In this document: positions 41,601 to 54,930 of the stretch, in pieces | How positions within the stretch are numbered: the stretch's first letter is position 1 | Layout: every line of letters starts with the position of its first letter | Notes under the pieces: model-generated | What the model was told of the DNA's origin: nothing | The model's database searches: none | The model's input: the letters and a program-made list of their open reading frames with translations, nothing else | Position numbers and translations under genes: made by a program | Assembly: GCA_032158295.1 (NCBI GenBank) | Contig: CM063258.1 | Span: forward strand, 4,971,390-5,035,389 | DNA from: Pycnopodia helianthoides | Lineage: Eukaryota > Echinodermata > Asteroidea > Forcipulatida > Asteriidae | Direction of reading: 5' to 3' | DNA length: 64,000 nt

Positions 41601-44600
41601 GATTAGCCTTATTAATGCGAACAATCCCCGGTTTGATTATACCTTAATCATACTCCAAAAAATAAATTTACGATTTTTTTTGCATTTTCTAGGGCAAGAT
41701 TATGAGGCTGATTAGAATTAATTAAGCAGAAAAAGAGATATATCTGATATATGAAGTTATTAAGCATTCACTAGGATCGTCAGGTGTAGTAAATAGGTTC
41801 GTCTAAATAAATGTATCAATTTAATTATGTAATTCAATTTCGGGCAACATCAAAATGCATGTTGGTTTACAATTATAGGCCTTTATCATTTTGCCCCCCT
41901 TTTTGAAAAAAATTTGGGTTTTTTCCTCGTCCGTTTGGATTCCCCCAGGGTTTCATTAAACAGGTTTAAAACCCTTATAAAAACTTTAAAATCCACATAC
42001 AGCTTTAAACTGTCTTGTTAATTTTTTTAATTGTTTTGATTCTTATTAATTTGCCTATATTTTTATGTCTGGCCCAATAGGGCTTTCCCAATGTTTCGCA
42101 TTTAAATCATTTTTATTTAAAATTATTATAATTTTTTATATTTTAAATTTTCCTTTCCAAAAACTTATGGCACCCTTGTATGAAAGACTTTAAAATTTAT
42201 TCCCGTTCAATCAGGAAATTTTTGGGTCCATTTTTAAAACTAAATAAAAAAAATAATTAATACCAAAAATATGTAAAGTTCAAGGTAAAATAAAAATTTG
42301 TACCGGTTTACCCCCCTTTGCGATTAATTAAATTTTGGGCCTTAAAAACCCCGTCGGAAAAGGGGATATTTCATTATTTTATCCGAACAAATAAATTTTT
42401 TATCTTTTTTTATAACTTCCCCTTAAATTTAAAAAATTTAAATTTATTATTAATAGAAATAGGGGTTTATCTTTCTTCTGTTATGAAAAGGCATGGGTTC
42501 AAACCATCAGCAACCTGCCAGTGAGTAGAGTAGTTGTTACGTGGAATTTAACAAATTTTTTGGTAATTAAAATTAGCTTGCTTTTTAAATAATTGCATGT
42601 TTGGTGTTTCAAATTTTAAAACCATTTGAATTGTTGCCGCCGCCCCTTTTTAAAATAAATTTTTTGTAATCGTGAAGGAGTTTTCCCCCCAAGGTTTTAA
42701 AAGTGGAAATTAGTTTCCTGGGGCAATTTCACCCGGGATTTTTTTTACTGAAGGAAATTTGAATTACTGCAATTGCTGGTCTGCAGATGCAACCATAAGG
42801 TTATTATTAATCTATGCATTCAAATTAAAAAAAATGGAGTAATCCGCTATTTTTCAGGACTTGCTCGGTGCCAGCAGATCTAGGGCGCTATGGAAGATCC
42901 AAAATTAGATCTTGGCCTCTTTTATAAAACCCTTTTAAAATGAATGTGAGGCGTGGGGGGAATAATCGGCTACTTTCCATATGTCTACCATTTGTTATTC
43001 AAGAGACTTACATTGGTTTTTTTGAACTTACACTAAACGATGAGCATCCGAAACATGCTAGATAGTCTTACACTACTCGTGCCACAAAGAGCCAACGGGC
43101 CTTACATTGTTTTTAAATTTCTGCCCAAATTCTTTAGTAGCTTACTGACCCAACTTGAAACAGTTTGGATATTTGCTTCTCGGAATTTGCAAGTTGCAGC
43201 ATGCTTTTTTGGTTTGGAGGTCCACAGTTGGAGCAAAAATAAAGTGTTTAAAAATAGGATCCATGCCATTCTCTAGCACAATGAAGACAGTCGAATCGAG
43301 TTTCAAATAACCGGGAAGATAAAGGCAATTTTTTTGAGAACGGGTTTCCCTTATTGACGGTTCCTGTGAGCCTCCCTTAATTACACAGGAATGGGATGGT
43401 AAAAGGCTTCAAAACAAATAGATTTCCAGATTAACTTCGAAGTTTCCCAAAAAATGATTACAGAGTCAACAACGTTAATGTTAATCCAACAGTGGTTCAC
43501 ACAGCAATTGGGTCCACTTGATCATCACTTTCATGTTGAGTTTATTGGAACCACTTCCACAATTCTGCTTTTATGTAACATTCCACAAATTTTTTCGTGC
43601 TTTGTTTTATCATTAAACATAGGCGAGTTGAGAAATGAAGGTACTGATCTCATTGTGCCAAGTTGAAAGGTGTAGTACATTTAACATGTTACGTTGATGT
43701 TTTCAAATTTGGTGGGAGGTCAATGTCAAAAGAATTAGTTTCTATTATTTAATACGAAAAAGTAAAATACATGAAGAAAAATAATACAATACCAGGGCTC
43801 CATATGTCATGTGATCATGTATTACATTTGTATATGTGATGCTATGGACCAACTCGATGTTGAATTTCTTTTTTCCAGGATGACTGGGCAGGTAATGTGA
43901 CTGGACATAGTATGCCATTTTAAATTTAAGTCTCTGCTACTACGTGAGTTGTTCATTCCCTATGTAAGATTGCTTGTGCTAACTAGTTGAAAACTAGCAT
44001 CTCCCTTACATGAGAGTATTTATAAACTGCGAGTACGAAGTGGGATTAAGGCTTAGCTTAAGATAAGGCCTTTATTTTCTTTTTTTGGGGCCCAATCGCC
44101 TGGAAATTGGCCTTAAAATTGGGGGATGGGAAATGTTTTTCAAAATTGATTGAAAGGAAAGGTTATTTCCAACCCTTTCATTGGGAAAAGGGGGAGGGTG
44201 TTTTCGGTCCCCCTTTTTTTTTTTTTTAAATTAGGGAAAATTTTTTTTCTTTTTTTTGATTTAAAAGGAAAATTTTGTTGTTGGGGGGGGGGGGTTTTTT
44301 TGGGGTTTTCCCCCCTTTAAAAACCCCCAAAAGATGCCGGGGTTTTTTTCCCGACCGGGGGGGGGAAAAAAGGGTTCGGGGGCCCCGGCAGGGGTTTTCC
44401 TTCCTTGGGGGGTTTAGTTCAAAGGGGGTTGGTGGGGCGGGTTCAAAAAAAAGGGTTTTAAAATAAAAAATTTTAAAATTAAATGTTTAAATGGGGTTTT
44501 TTTTGAAAAACTTTTTAAAAACAAAAAAACCAAAACGGAAATGGGTTTCAATGAGGAGGAAAAACAACTTTTTGAAAATTTTCAAATTAACCCCCCCTTT

Positions 44601-47343
44601 TAAAGTTTAGAAGGAACATGGCGAAAAATAGCCGATTGTTATGCTAATTTTAAAATATTTTCTTCCAGTAAGATTCCCTAATTCCAGAAAGAAAGGCCAG
44701 TTGGGGTTTAAGTTTGGAGAATTGTAACCATTCAGAATGGGTGCTCATTTTGAATTTCTGGCAATTACTCCAATTTTAATCCAATTCCCAAATTTTCTTG
44801 ATTACATTATGGGATTACAGTTTGGAATTTTGTTAAACCACGTTGGTTGTGTTATGGGGGTTTAAAATTTCATCAGGTGTAAAATATAAATAGAAAAAAA
44901 AGCAAAGTCAAAGGGGAGTTTTCGAAGAGTTTGGAAAATAATTAAAAAAAATAAAAATAAAATTTTACATTCAAAATGCGAAACCTCAACCAGGAAACAA
45001 TCAACCAAATTTAAAATTTTAATTTGTCGATACTGGGCTAACATTTATGAGAAGCAATTTGAATAACCAAAGTGGGAAATTAATTCTCTAAATGGAAGTT
45101 ATTTCAGTTGAATTAATAACAATAAAATTTTCTTTTAAATTATTCAATTTTTTTTTCATTTTAATTATTTTAACAAAGGGCAAATATAAGGGATAATATA
45201 GCAAGGGAATCCAAGCTGTTGATTAGCTTATTCTTACCCCTTTTCGAAATTCCCTTGGCGGAATTGCCAATTTTCCTTTCCAATTCCATCGGGCAGTACG
45301 TTTTAAACCTGATGCTTTTCCATAATAAAATGCTCCTCAGATTGATTTTGAAAATATTTTCATTCATGTCAAGAGGCTGATTCTAATAGGAAAACGTTAG
45401 TTGACCTTCTCATGAGATCAAGATTCTAATGAACTTATTTTAAAGCTTAAATTAGGGTGCTCTTGGCTAGGACTAGCCGTTATACAAACCTTCCAAGTAG
45501 ATTGGTCTGCATACAACGTTTAAACTTCGTGTAAGTGACCAGTAGGTGAATGTATGCGTCTGCGATATGTCACTAAAGACAATTGATGTTTAAAGCTTGT
45601 TTCCGCGATTATACCGTGAGTTTAATGCTTTTCGTTTGTTTGAGCCGTTTCAGTCCCAGTGTCTGGATTCAGTTGTGATTGTTTGGGTTTCTAAACTGTC
45701 AGGTTCTTTCGTTTTTCCAGGTGGTTTGAGGGTTTGATCTTTGACAGTTCGAAAAGTGGACTCTCTTTCCTTACATGTTGAACTAGAATTTTAATTATCA
45801 GAATGATATGAATTTATTCCATGAATAGTTCATTGGTATTCATCCACTAGTTAAGCAGCTTACATTAAACCTTATATATAATGAAAGTAGATTGTGTGGG
45901 AAGTACAAAAACTTACATCTGACAATTATCAAACCACTTGAATAAGCTCCTCAGTATTGAAATCAAAAAATAAATTGAAAGATTGGGTTGGCGACATCAA
46001 AGGTGTTATAAACATATATTTCTGGAAAAATCACCGCAATTATCTTAACTCTCATTTTAATGGATTATTAAAATGTTTCAGGTTAGTTTTGACTTTAAAT
46101 TTTTTAACATCAACTTTTGAAAACCCCTTGGTATCTTCGTTGAGTTTCTATAACGTTCCTGTCAAGGCTGCAGATTGACCATCATTTCAAAATGAAAGCA
46201 ATGGCTTTAACCCTTATTTCCTTCTAAAAGGCTTTTCCCCTTTTACTGCCCTATTCTTAAGCGAAACTCTGGCAAAGGGTTTTAAGCAACAAAAAGGAAA
46301 TTTTTCCAAGTAGCCTCCCATGGATTCCCAATGGCAAATTGGTTTTTAATTCTTCCCAACAATTGATCCGAAAGCTTACTTGATTTGTTTCGTAATTTGG
46401 TTGAATTATAAACAAATTTAAATAAAAAGTCATTTCATGCTTTAACTGGACTCAAAAACTTAAACCTTTTAGGTTTAATTTTTGATAGTTAATGGGTTTT
46501 AAGTTCTGTTGAGTTTCTCAGGTTGAAACCCAAGTTTCACTGGTATTGGATGATTTTGAGATAAAATTAAAATATGATGAGTTCGATCAAGATGAGGTAC
46601 AATTAATATGTTAATCTACTTTAAATTTTTAGTATTAATTCGCGGCAAACGTTGTACGAATTATCCTGGGTTTAAACCAATCGTTCCGCTTTGCCCCAAG
46701 AATTGCAAGGGCATTTGCAAAGGTTGCAATTTTAAGGGTTAGCGGAAATTAATGAAATTTTAAAAGTTTGAACAAAAAAGGGGAAAAATTTACAATTCTT
46801 TTCTTTTACTGATGAACTTTTTACAATTAATTTTTTGAAAGTTATAATTTTCAATCAACCTTTAAGAAAATTAACTAGACAAAATTAAAAGTCAAGGATT
46901 AATCTGTGGTTAAATTAAACTTTTAAAAACAATTAAAAAAATTTTCAGGATCCAGCCCATTTGGTTAAGGCCCTTTATGGCTCTTTGGTCAAAAACACTG
47001 TTGGGTTTCAAGCAGATAAGGATTCTCAGTTTAGGGTTTAGGGGAATTAGTTTAAAGCAGCCAGTTTCAACCTTCTTCTGACACATATGCTGAGCAAAAT
47101 TCCTCTTGAGAATTTTGCGAGAAATTTAAATGAGGATTGAAGATTCCCCGTGGCTTTTTTATACACTTACCATAGGTAATAAAAAACCGCTTCAATTGAA
47201 GCCTATGGCCCACATATGTAAAGTTGGCCCAGCGCGTTTCACAAGCCTAGATTCTCTAAAGGTTATTCCCTGTGGTGTTTTTCACATCACACCTTTGAAT
47301 CATTTCCGTTTAAAATCTCTTTTCTTTTTAAAAAACCCCCCCT
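38651..47343. other. Low-quality, homopolymer-rich contig end
   Basis: Long runs of G, T, A and C (for example around 44,200-44,460), doubled bases and collapsed complexity indicate an uncorrected long-read consensus. Scattered normal patches occur (about 40,180-40,430, 43,430-44,040 and 45,360-45,960) but I recognise no gene. Open frames in this block should be ignored. Confidence 0.7.
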
Positions 47344-47443
47344 NNNNNNNNNNNNNNNNNNNNNNNNNNNNNNNNNNNNNNNNNNNNNNNNNNNNNNNNN
47401 NNNNNNNNNNNNNNNNNNNNNNNNNNNNNNNNNNNNNNNNNNN
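47344..47443. other. Assembly gap, exactly 100 N
   Basis: Second placeholder gap. With the first it isolates 13,582-47,343 as one contig whose placement and orientation are not shown by sequence. Confidence 0.99.
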
Positions 47444-48289
47444 ACATGATGAGAAAATTCCATGAGGGGGAAAAATAATACCCATCCCCCCAAAAAACAA
47501 AAAAACAACAACACGATAACATAAACAACAACTTGAAAACAGTCTCCTATTTTTGCCAGCTCTTTTTTTCCATGTTATGAAAAAAATCTCTCGGCCGTCA
47601 TTTTAATTTAAACATTAACAACAATAATGAACGGAGGAATACGACTCTTTTTACATAAATATTGCGGGAGGAATTAACGTTTTAACTACCCCCCCCTTCC
47701 CTACGCTCTTTCTCTCTCTCTCTGTATTTTGCGGTCGGATGCAGTGCCCGTATCCTAGCAACGGATGTCTTGCTTGATACCCGTTGCAAGCGAGCAAGGT
47801 CAACCTTGACGAAAATGGATGTTAATTATTACCAGGATCAGACATAATTATATTTAGAGGCTGAAAAGGAGGGGAAAATAGCAGAAAAAAATCCTGTCTG
47901 GGAGGAAGGGCTTGCTGATGGAAATTGATGAATTACCATATTTGCCACGCACCTATACAACCGTTGCAATCAAACTTTAAAAAAAACCACCCGGCTCAAT
48001 ACAGAGTCAATAACATTCACCAGAGTCAACTAGAGACCATTCCAATCTATCGATTCAACTGGATCCAATGCATTTAAACCCAAGTCAAGTAAATTCACCG
48101 TATATTTCAGTCTCATTGTGCAAAAAGATTACACAAAAATAATTATGAAAAATACAAATGCATTTTCGATTCCTCGGTACACGTGCAAAGCTGCATCAGA
48201 GCTGTGATATATATATATTTTAAACAACCAATTAATTTAAATGAAACAGTCATTTAAAATAAAGGGATAACCTGTGATAAAGCAGGGCA
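47444..48289. other. No gene seen
   Basis: Normal-quality sequence with A-rich and C-rich runs at the gap edge. No exon or RNA gene is recognised. Confidence 0.5.
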
Positions 48290-48662
48290 CACACACTGGT
48301 TTTTTGCTAACAAAACAGTCGCTGGCAGTATAGACACTTTATGTAATCCACCATAAACATAAACTGACAAACCTGTAAAGTTTGAGATCGATCGGCCATC
48401 TGGGTCGCGAGAAAAAATAGTGAAAAACCGGGTTACAATTTGCATGAAATCATATAGATTCAACAAATGAATAAAACGCTCACTGAGCGATAAACTCCAA
48501 TCGGAAAATTAGTTTATTCATTTCTCATCAAATATGGCATTTCAGACAGAAATATTTCAAGGGATGTTTTCTACTATCACTCATTAGACCATGTAAGTTT
48601 TATGTAAATCTGCGATCAAAAAGTATATTTTGTTCTTACCAATTCTGTAATGTTCCTTTAAG
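48290..48662 (-). mobile_element. TTAA MITE family 1, minus strand, one end lost
   Basis: The right end is AATTCTGTAATGTTCCTTTAA; the interior matches 4,551-4,943 reversed (CATATGGCATTTCAGACAG-like pieces). The left terminal ~25 bp are missing. Confidence 0.78.
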
Positions 48663-50891
48663 AAGGAAAAACAACGTCGCATGGAAGACCCCAAAAATTA
48701 TTTTTAAATCATTACAAGCTACGATCCTCACACACTGATAAATCCACACAATAAACCAAAAGGGGAAACGGTATAATGCTTTGGTGCAGGACTGTAACAA
48801 ACCAGGGTACAACAATTACACCGTAAGGGAAAAACCCCAACTGAAAACCAAACCATATAATCTATAAATCGCTTTTAATCTCCCCACATTGGCAGACAAT
48901 GGCGATAAATAGACGTTATTTACGCCTAGCGCCCCTTGTGGTCATGACGGATCCGGAAGGACATGCCCCTTGCGTACTTCCGCGTTGCTGCAATATCGGT
49001 CCATCCCCCCCCCCTCCCCCACAAACATGCCCCATGCAAAGACCACATTTTTATGACATGAATAATCTCCTTTGTTATTCAGACAGCAATCTGAAGACCG
49101 TATTTTTTTTTTAGCGGAGGAGTTTAGTCCTTTACCCCTACCCTTTGCGGCGCTGCTTCGTGGTCAAAAACACGTTTAGCAGGAACCGCGCTCTGAATCA
49201 ACAGCATTGTGGTGGGATTTTATGCAAATGTATTTCCTGCCCTGGCCTACTTCCATTACGCAATCGCAGACGTTGCTTGACTTGTAAACTGGTAAAAATG
49301 CGCATCAACGCACGCCGTAAAATTCATCCTGTGTTTTCTAATTCGCACCAGGTCGATTTCCATTGAGGACAAACGTCACGGTTTTTACCAAATTATAACG
49401 TTCACACAGGATCATGGGTACACTTTTTGTTACAAAGACACCAAATGAACGACACATAAATATTGAGTAACTCTTTGCAGACTCTTGTTTTCGACAAACT
49501 CAAGTGCTTTCTACTCTTCATTAACACAGCGCTGGTTAGTCAATTTACAAAAAACATTGAAATAACTGTTACATCACTGGTTTTCAAAGTGTTGTTCATA
49601 AAAGGACACACATAACAAATGTGTACCCATGATTGTGGCTGTGCACACATGCATTTGGATGCTGCACTTACGGCCTGTGTAGGGCAGTCTATCGTCTCGA
49701 TGCCCGGGTGTATACCGTTCGTATTCTTTGGCCCCTGGACTTAGTACAGTTTGCCTTTTGTAACAAATGCAAACTCGCAAGGGGGAAAGGTTCGCCCGTA
49801 GAGCAAGGCCTTGCTCTATGGTTCGTCACGCATTAATATTACGGCAGGAAGGCATCTTTACCGTCTTATAAACAGGACAGTTGTGTAAGTGGATCATGGA
49901 GGCAGATTTTCTTACTCCGTGGGAGGATTCGGATACGTGTCTTCGACCACGCAGTTTCACTCTAGTAATACCACAATGACCTACTTTACATGAACTTTAA
50001 TCAACACCCCCACCCCCAATCCCACTCATCTTTACGACATAAACCTGCGTCAAACGGCCACACCCGTCCTTAAAAGCTCACTTTTGCCGACCGCCACACC
50101 TAAAAAAAAACCTGTCCCTATAGACCCGACGATTTTGTATCTCCTTATCAAACAACAACCGCGTTTACAAAACATAACAGTCGACCGCTACTCTTGGACA
50201 TCGGCGTAAAACTTTGTGAAATCGTGACTCAATATGGTGACCCATGGAAGAACTAAATATTGCGACATCAAAGACAGTCCATCACAACCAAATACCCTCA
50301 TTTTGACCGTAAAGCATATTCCAAGTAGGTACGTAAACATCCCATTTCCCCAAAATATATTTTGCCTCAATTATTTACAATAATTTATATAATTCCTGCA
50401 GCCAGAGTTTAAAAAAACACACAAAACAACAACAGCAGAGAGAAGATTCACAGATTATACCCATGTGGACATCACACCTCAAGCTGAACAGACTATTCTT
50501 ATTCATAGTGTCTATTCTACTGAAATATGTGGGTCTTTTGTCATGTCAGTAAACAACAGATTTCCTTTCATTGCCTGCTAATAATAACGATAATGCAGGA
50601 TGTGGGAAGTGGTTTTTTTTTGGGGGGGGGGACGGGACGGGACGACGTTGTCAGCTCGTATTTACGGAGGTGTTTGTTTGAAGCAAATTCCCATGATGGT
50701 TTGAGGGCCCAACAACGAGGATATTTGTTGAGGTAGAAGCCCTGTGGGAGTACAGTATCATGCTAAAGGAATCTTGTGCTGGGAAAACAGTGTGTAAAAC
50801 TATGGTAAAAGGAACGAGTGAAAGGGAGCTGAAAAAAGCCACATGGTAAACTACTGTATTTCGAATGGTACAGAATGAATACTGATAATTA
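48663..50891. other. No gene seen
   Basis: No convincing exon. C- and G-runs occur at 49,003-49,020 and 50,617-50,632. Several short open frames lack splice context. Confidence 0.5.
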
Positions 50892-51263
50892 TTAAAGGTA
50901 TTATACAGGATTGGTAGAGCTGACAAAAAAATCGCAGACAGTGTTCATGTTTTGTGTGATTCAACATAAAAAAATATGTATGAACAAACAAACCTGTGAC
51001 AGTTTGAGATCAATTGGTCACCGAGGTCACGAGAAAATAGTGAAAAGAGACCTTATGTGTTTTCTGTTTTTTTCAAACATCAATTTTTTATCACGCGTGT
51101 TAAAAACTATTGTTTTACTAATTTCTCAGAAACGATGGCCTTTTAGGCAGAAATATTTTAAGGAACCCTTTCTACCATTACTTACTTTAAATCATGTAAG
51201 TTATATGTGAGTCTGTGAACATTTGTGTTTTTTGATCTTACCAATAGTGTACAGGGCCTTTAA
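50892..51263 (+). mobile_element. TTAA MITE, family 1-related, diverged
   Basis: TTAA at both ends (50,892-50,895 and 51,260-51,263); ends TTAAAGGTATTATACAGGAT and ACAGGGCCTTTAA. The interior shares the GTTTGAGATCAATTGGTCAC core of the other MITEs. Confidence 0.7.
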
Positions 51264-51520
51264 TTAAGTGCGGTTTTGATCATTTGAAGCTATTACGAAG
51301 TGACGTCGGTGCAGACAAAATACCCAGCCCCGAAACCATGAAGGTAATTCAACTGTATTTATAGTTCACAATCAATACACTGACTTTGTCAATTTCCTTG
51401 TATATTTTAGACACAACTTGAACAAATTTGTTTCGAAACCAGCAGTATTAGGTGGGGAAATCAACATAAAATATGCCATATATGATTTTGCTTTTGGTAC
51501 AAACAATAGGCTATGGGGCG

Positions 51521-51895
51521 ATAAAAGGCAGGGTGCATACTTTGAGTAATTGTCAGAGTAGTATCTTCACTGGTGTACCCCCACATTATGCATAAAATAA
51601 CAACCTGTTTGCACCTCATTTCTACGAAGTTGCAAGAAATATGAAATTGAAAGAAAAAAAACACACACCCTTGTTTGTGCTTTCAGATGTTTGAGAAAGG
51701 CTTTTATGCGCTATGCCTTTCTCAGATTCAAATATTTTAGAGAGAAATCACCTCTTACCCTAAGAGTTCATTACTTCAAAGGGGGTCGTTTCTAACAATG
51801 TTTTATAATAATCAACAGCTCTCCAGTGCTCTTTACCAAGTAAGTTTTTTATGGTCATTAATTTTTGGAAAAAATTACCAAAGGGATATATACCC
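51521..51895 (-). mobile_element. MITE family 2, diverged, ends decayed
   Basis: AAAGGCAGGGTGCATACTTT to ACCAAAGGGATATATACC with family 2 interior on the minus strand. TTAA ends are no longer intact. Confidence 0.65.
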
Positions 51896-52590
51896 TGAAT
51901 ATTCAATTGACAAGTCAGACTAAAGAGTGATCATGAATCAGGGATTTAATAGTAAAGACCTTGCCTGCCACAACACCCTCCTGAATCGTTACAACATTCC
52001 TTGACGGTGTTTGTTTCTCCTTCTCGGAACACTCAAATCCCCACACACAAATCCAACCTTGCAAGGAGTTGGCGATTCCGAGTAAAGAGTCGGAGGCCTC
52101 GACATGTTTAGACCGCGGGGTTCAACGGTTCAATGCAAATTGACTCACACGGCACACATCCAGAGTGATTTCTCTGAAGTATATAAGTGCTGTGGACAAA
52201 ACATCGTCCCCTGAGGTGGAAGGCTTGTGCGTAAAGTCCCTTGATTACCACTCGGGCCCTGTACCAAGGACCACCCATTCGCAACAATACAACTTTTTCT
52301 TCCGTTCAAACCAATGTATCCCAAACCGATACTTGACATAAAAAAATGGTCTGGTACCATTTTGAGTTTTACTGTTGCGTGCATGGAAAACCTACCAAGC
52401 ATGATGACAGCACAGTGGGCACGGTCATTCTATTTTAATGAACACATTTCCGAGAATTTAAGATGGCTCTATTCGATTCAGGATTACTTAAATCATTTAA
52501 ATACCAATGTACATCATTGGTAACCCAACGTAGGTATAACAACTACTTTCTGTGAAGTCATGGACGCCTCTACATTGTTCAACCTTCTGT
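51896..52590. other. No gene seen
   Basis: Ordinary sequence without recognised exon or repeat. Confidence 0.45.
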
Positions 52591-52976
52591 TTAAAGGCAC
52601 TGGACACTTTTGGTAATTACTCAAAATAATTGTTACCATAGAAACTTACTGCCAACGAGCAATGGAGAGCTGTTGATAGTATAAAACGTTGTGAGAAACG
52701 GCTCCTCCGAAGTAACGTAGTTTTTGAGAAAGAAGTAATTTCTCAGTGAAATATTTGCATTGATTTTGAGACCTCACGCGTGAGGTCTCGAAATCAAGCA
52801 TCTGAAAGCACACAACTTCGTGTGACAAGGGTGTTTTTTCTTCCATTGTTATCTCGCAACTTCGACGACCAATTGAGTTCAAATTTTCACAGGTTTGTTA
52901 TTTTGTGCATATGTTGAGATACACCAAGTGAGAAGACTGGTGTTTGACAATAACCAAAGGTGTCCAGTGTCTTTAA
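52591..52976 (+). mobile_element. TTAA MITE family 2, best-preserved copy
   Basis: TTAA at 52,591-52,594 and 52,973-52,976; inverted ends TTAAAGGCACTGGACAC and GTGTCCAGTGTCTTTAA. An internal palindrome GAGACCTCACGCGTGAGGTC lies near 52,769. Confidence 0.9.
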
Positions 52977-53698
52977 AAGAAAGAACCAAGTGAAAAATTG
53001 AGTAAGAATCAAACGCCAACTGAGGAATTTTATCAACAAGGAAACTACTGCTCATAACTATATACACACCGGAATCGCCCTTTTTCCTAGTAACACTACT
53101 AATTTTGTCGTGAAATAATATTAATCTTAAAACAGTTACGCGGATCTCGGGAAAAAAAATACCTGGCACTGTGAATTTCGTGGAACAAGATTATTTCTGG
53201 TGCTTTTTGTTGGTTGGTCATTTAAAAAAAACATGATTAATGCGCACAAACTACCAGACCACACTAGTCCACGAATGTGTACGTACAAGGATGTGTCAAC
53301 CATGGTTTTCAACTTTGAACGACTGACAGAGGTGAAATTATGTGGGTGTGAAAAAGATGACCCATCTAGTTTACAGAGGATTATCTGCTCGGCCTTTCAA
53401 ACGTAACATGGCTCCTGAACAAAGCTTCGACATCCACATTGGAATGGAAACATTTTGAAACAAAAAACATTATGTAACTTGATGTACATGTATGACTTGG
53501 TTGATGCAAGGGGAACCACAGTGCGTTTTTAAAGCCATGTGTAAACACTACGTTTAATGTGTACACACCCAAACTGTACACACTGTACATGTACATTGTA
53601 CAATGTATCCATACAATGGGAACACAAGAACGTGACTCAGTCATAGCATGACCATTATGACGTACTTGTAACACCCCCACGAAATAGTGTTGCTCTCT
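52977..53698. other. No gene seen
   Basis: No exon recognised. TGTACATGTACATTGTACA-type palindromic repeats occur at about 53,585-53,603. Confidence 0.45.
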
Positions 53699-54082
53699 TT
53701 AAAGGAACATTACAGAATTGGTAATTGTAAAATATACTTTTGATCGCAGATTTACATAAAACTTACATGGTCTAATGATGATGATAGTAGAAAACATCCC
53801 TTGAAGTATTTCTGTCTGAAATGCCATATTTGATGAGAAATGAATAAACTAATTTTCCGATTGGAGTTCATCGCTCAGTGAGCGTTTTATTCATTTGTTG
53901 AATCTATATGATTTCATGCAAATGTGTAATCGGTTTTTCACTATTTTCTCGTGACCCAGATGGCCGATCGATCTCAAACTTCTACAGGTTTGTCAGTTTA
54001 TGTATATGGTGGATTACATAAAGTGCTTACACTGCCAGCAACTGTTTTGTTAGCAAAAACCAATTCTGTAATGTACCTTTAA
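53699..54082 (+). mobile_element. TTAA MITE family 1, complete copy
   Basis: TTAA at 53,699-53,702 and 54,079-54,082; nearly the same as 4,551-4,943 across the interior. Confidence 0.88.
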
Positions 54083-54195
54083 AGGGATGTTTTCTACTAT
54101 CATCATCATTAGACTGTGTAAGTTTTATGTAAATCTGTGATCAAAAAGTATATTTTTCAAGTTTTTTTCTTACCAATTCTGTAATGTTCCTTTAA
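54083..54195 (-). mobile_element. MITE family 1 fragment in opposite orientation
   Basis: The end portion of family 1, reversed, abuts the complete copy and finishes GTAATGTTCCTTTAA (TTAA at 54,192-54,195). Together they make a head-to-head structure. Confidence 0.75.
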
Positions 54196-54552
54196 CATGT
54201 GGAGTAAATTACCAAAGTACACCCTGCCTTGAAACCCTTGCTCTTGCTCGAAAAGAAAATTTACGGGGGATTCAAGTTCAGTTGCATTACAATATCCACG
54301 TGACATTCAGTCACCATCGAAACCGACAAGATGCTTCGTATAGTGTGGGGGTATTTAACAACAACACCTTTTCACGGAAACAAGAGAAGGGGAAAGCAAA
54401 ACATGTCGGCTGAAATATCTTACACAATGTTGGTTCTCTCAGTCACTGTGAAGCAATTTCATTTTGTCAGTTATACAGTGAAATGCAATACGAGGGGTCA
54501 AAATGACTCAAATTTGCTGTCCCGCGAAGACACTTCGTTCAAATAAAGACAA
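54196..54552. other. No gene seen
   Basis: Spacer between MITEs without recognised content. Confidence 0.4.
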
Positions 54553-54930
54553 TTAAAGGCAGTGGATACTTTTGGCAATCACTCTACAAGTTATTGACCA
54601 TGCAAACTCACTTGGTAAAAACCACTGAAGAGCTGTTGATATAGTATAAAACATTGTGAGAAACGACACCCTTTGGAGTAGTGTAGTTTTAGAGAAAGGG
54701 GTAATTTTTTCACCAATAAATTTGCATCTGAGAAAGGCTTGAAGCCTCTCTCAGGTTTCTGAAAGCACACAAGTATACAACAAGTGTGTTTTTTTCTGTC
54801 ATTATTTTCTTGCAACTTCGATGACAAAGTGAGCCCAAAATTTCACAGGTGTGTTATTTGATGCATGTTGGGATGCACCAAGTGAGGATACTGGTCTTTG
54901 ACAATTACCAAAAGGATATCCTGCCTTTAA
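54553..54930 (+). mobile_element. TTAA MITE family 2
   Basis: TTAA at 54,553-54,556 and 54,927-54,930; ends TTAAAGGCAGTGGATACTTT and GATATCCTGCCTTTAA. Confidence 0.87.

Noticed and set aside
44275..44466. Gly-rich open frame
   Set aside because: Created by artificial G and T runs in corrupted consensus.
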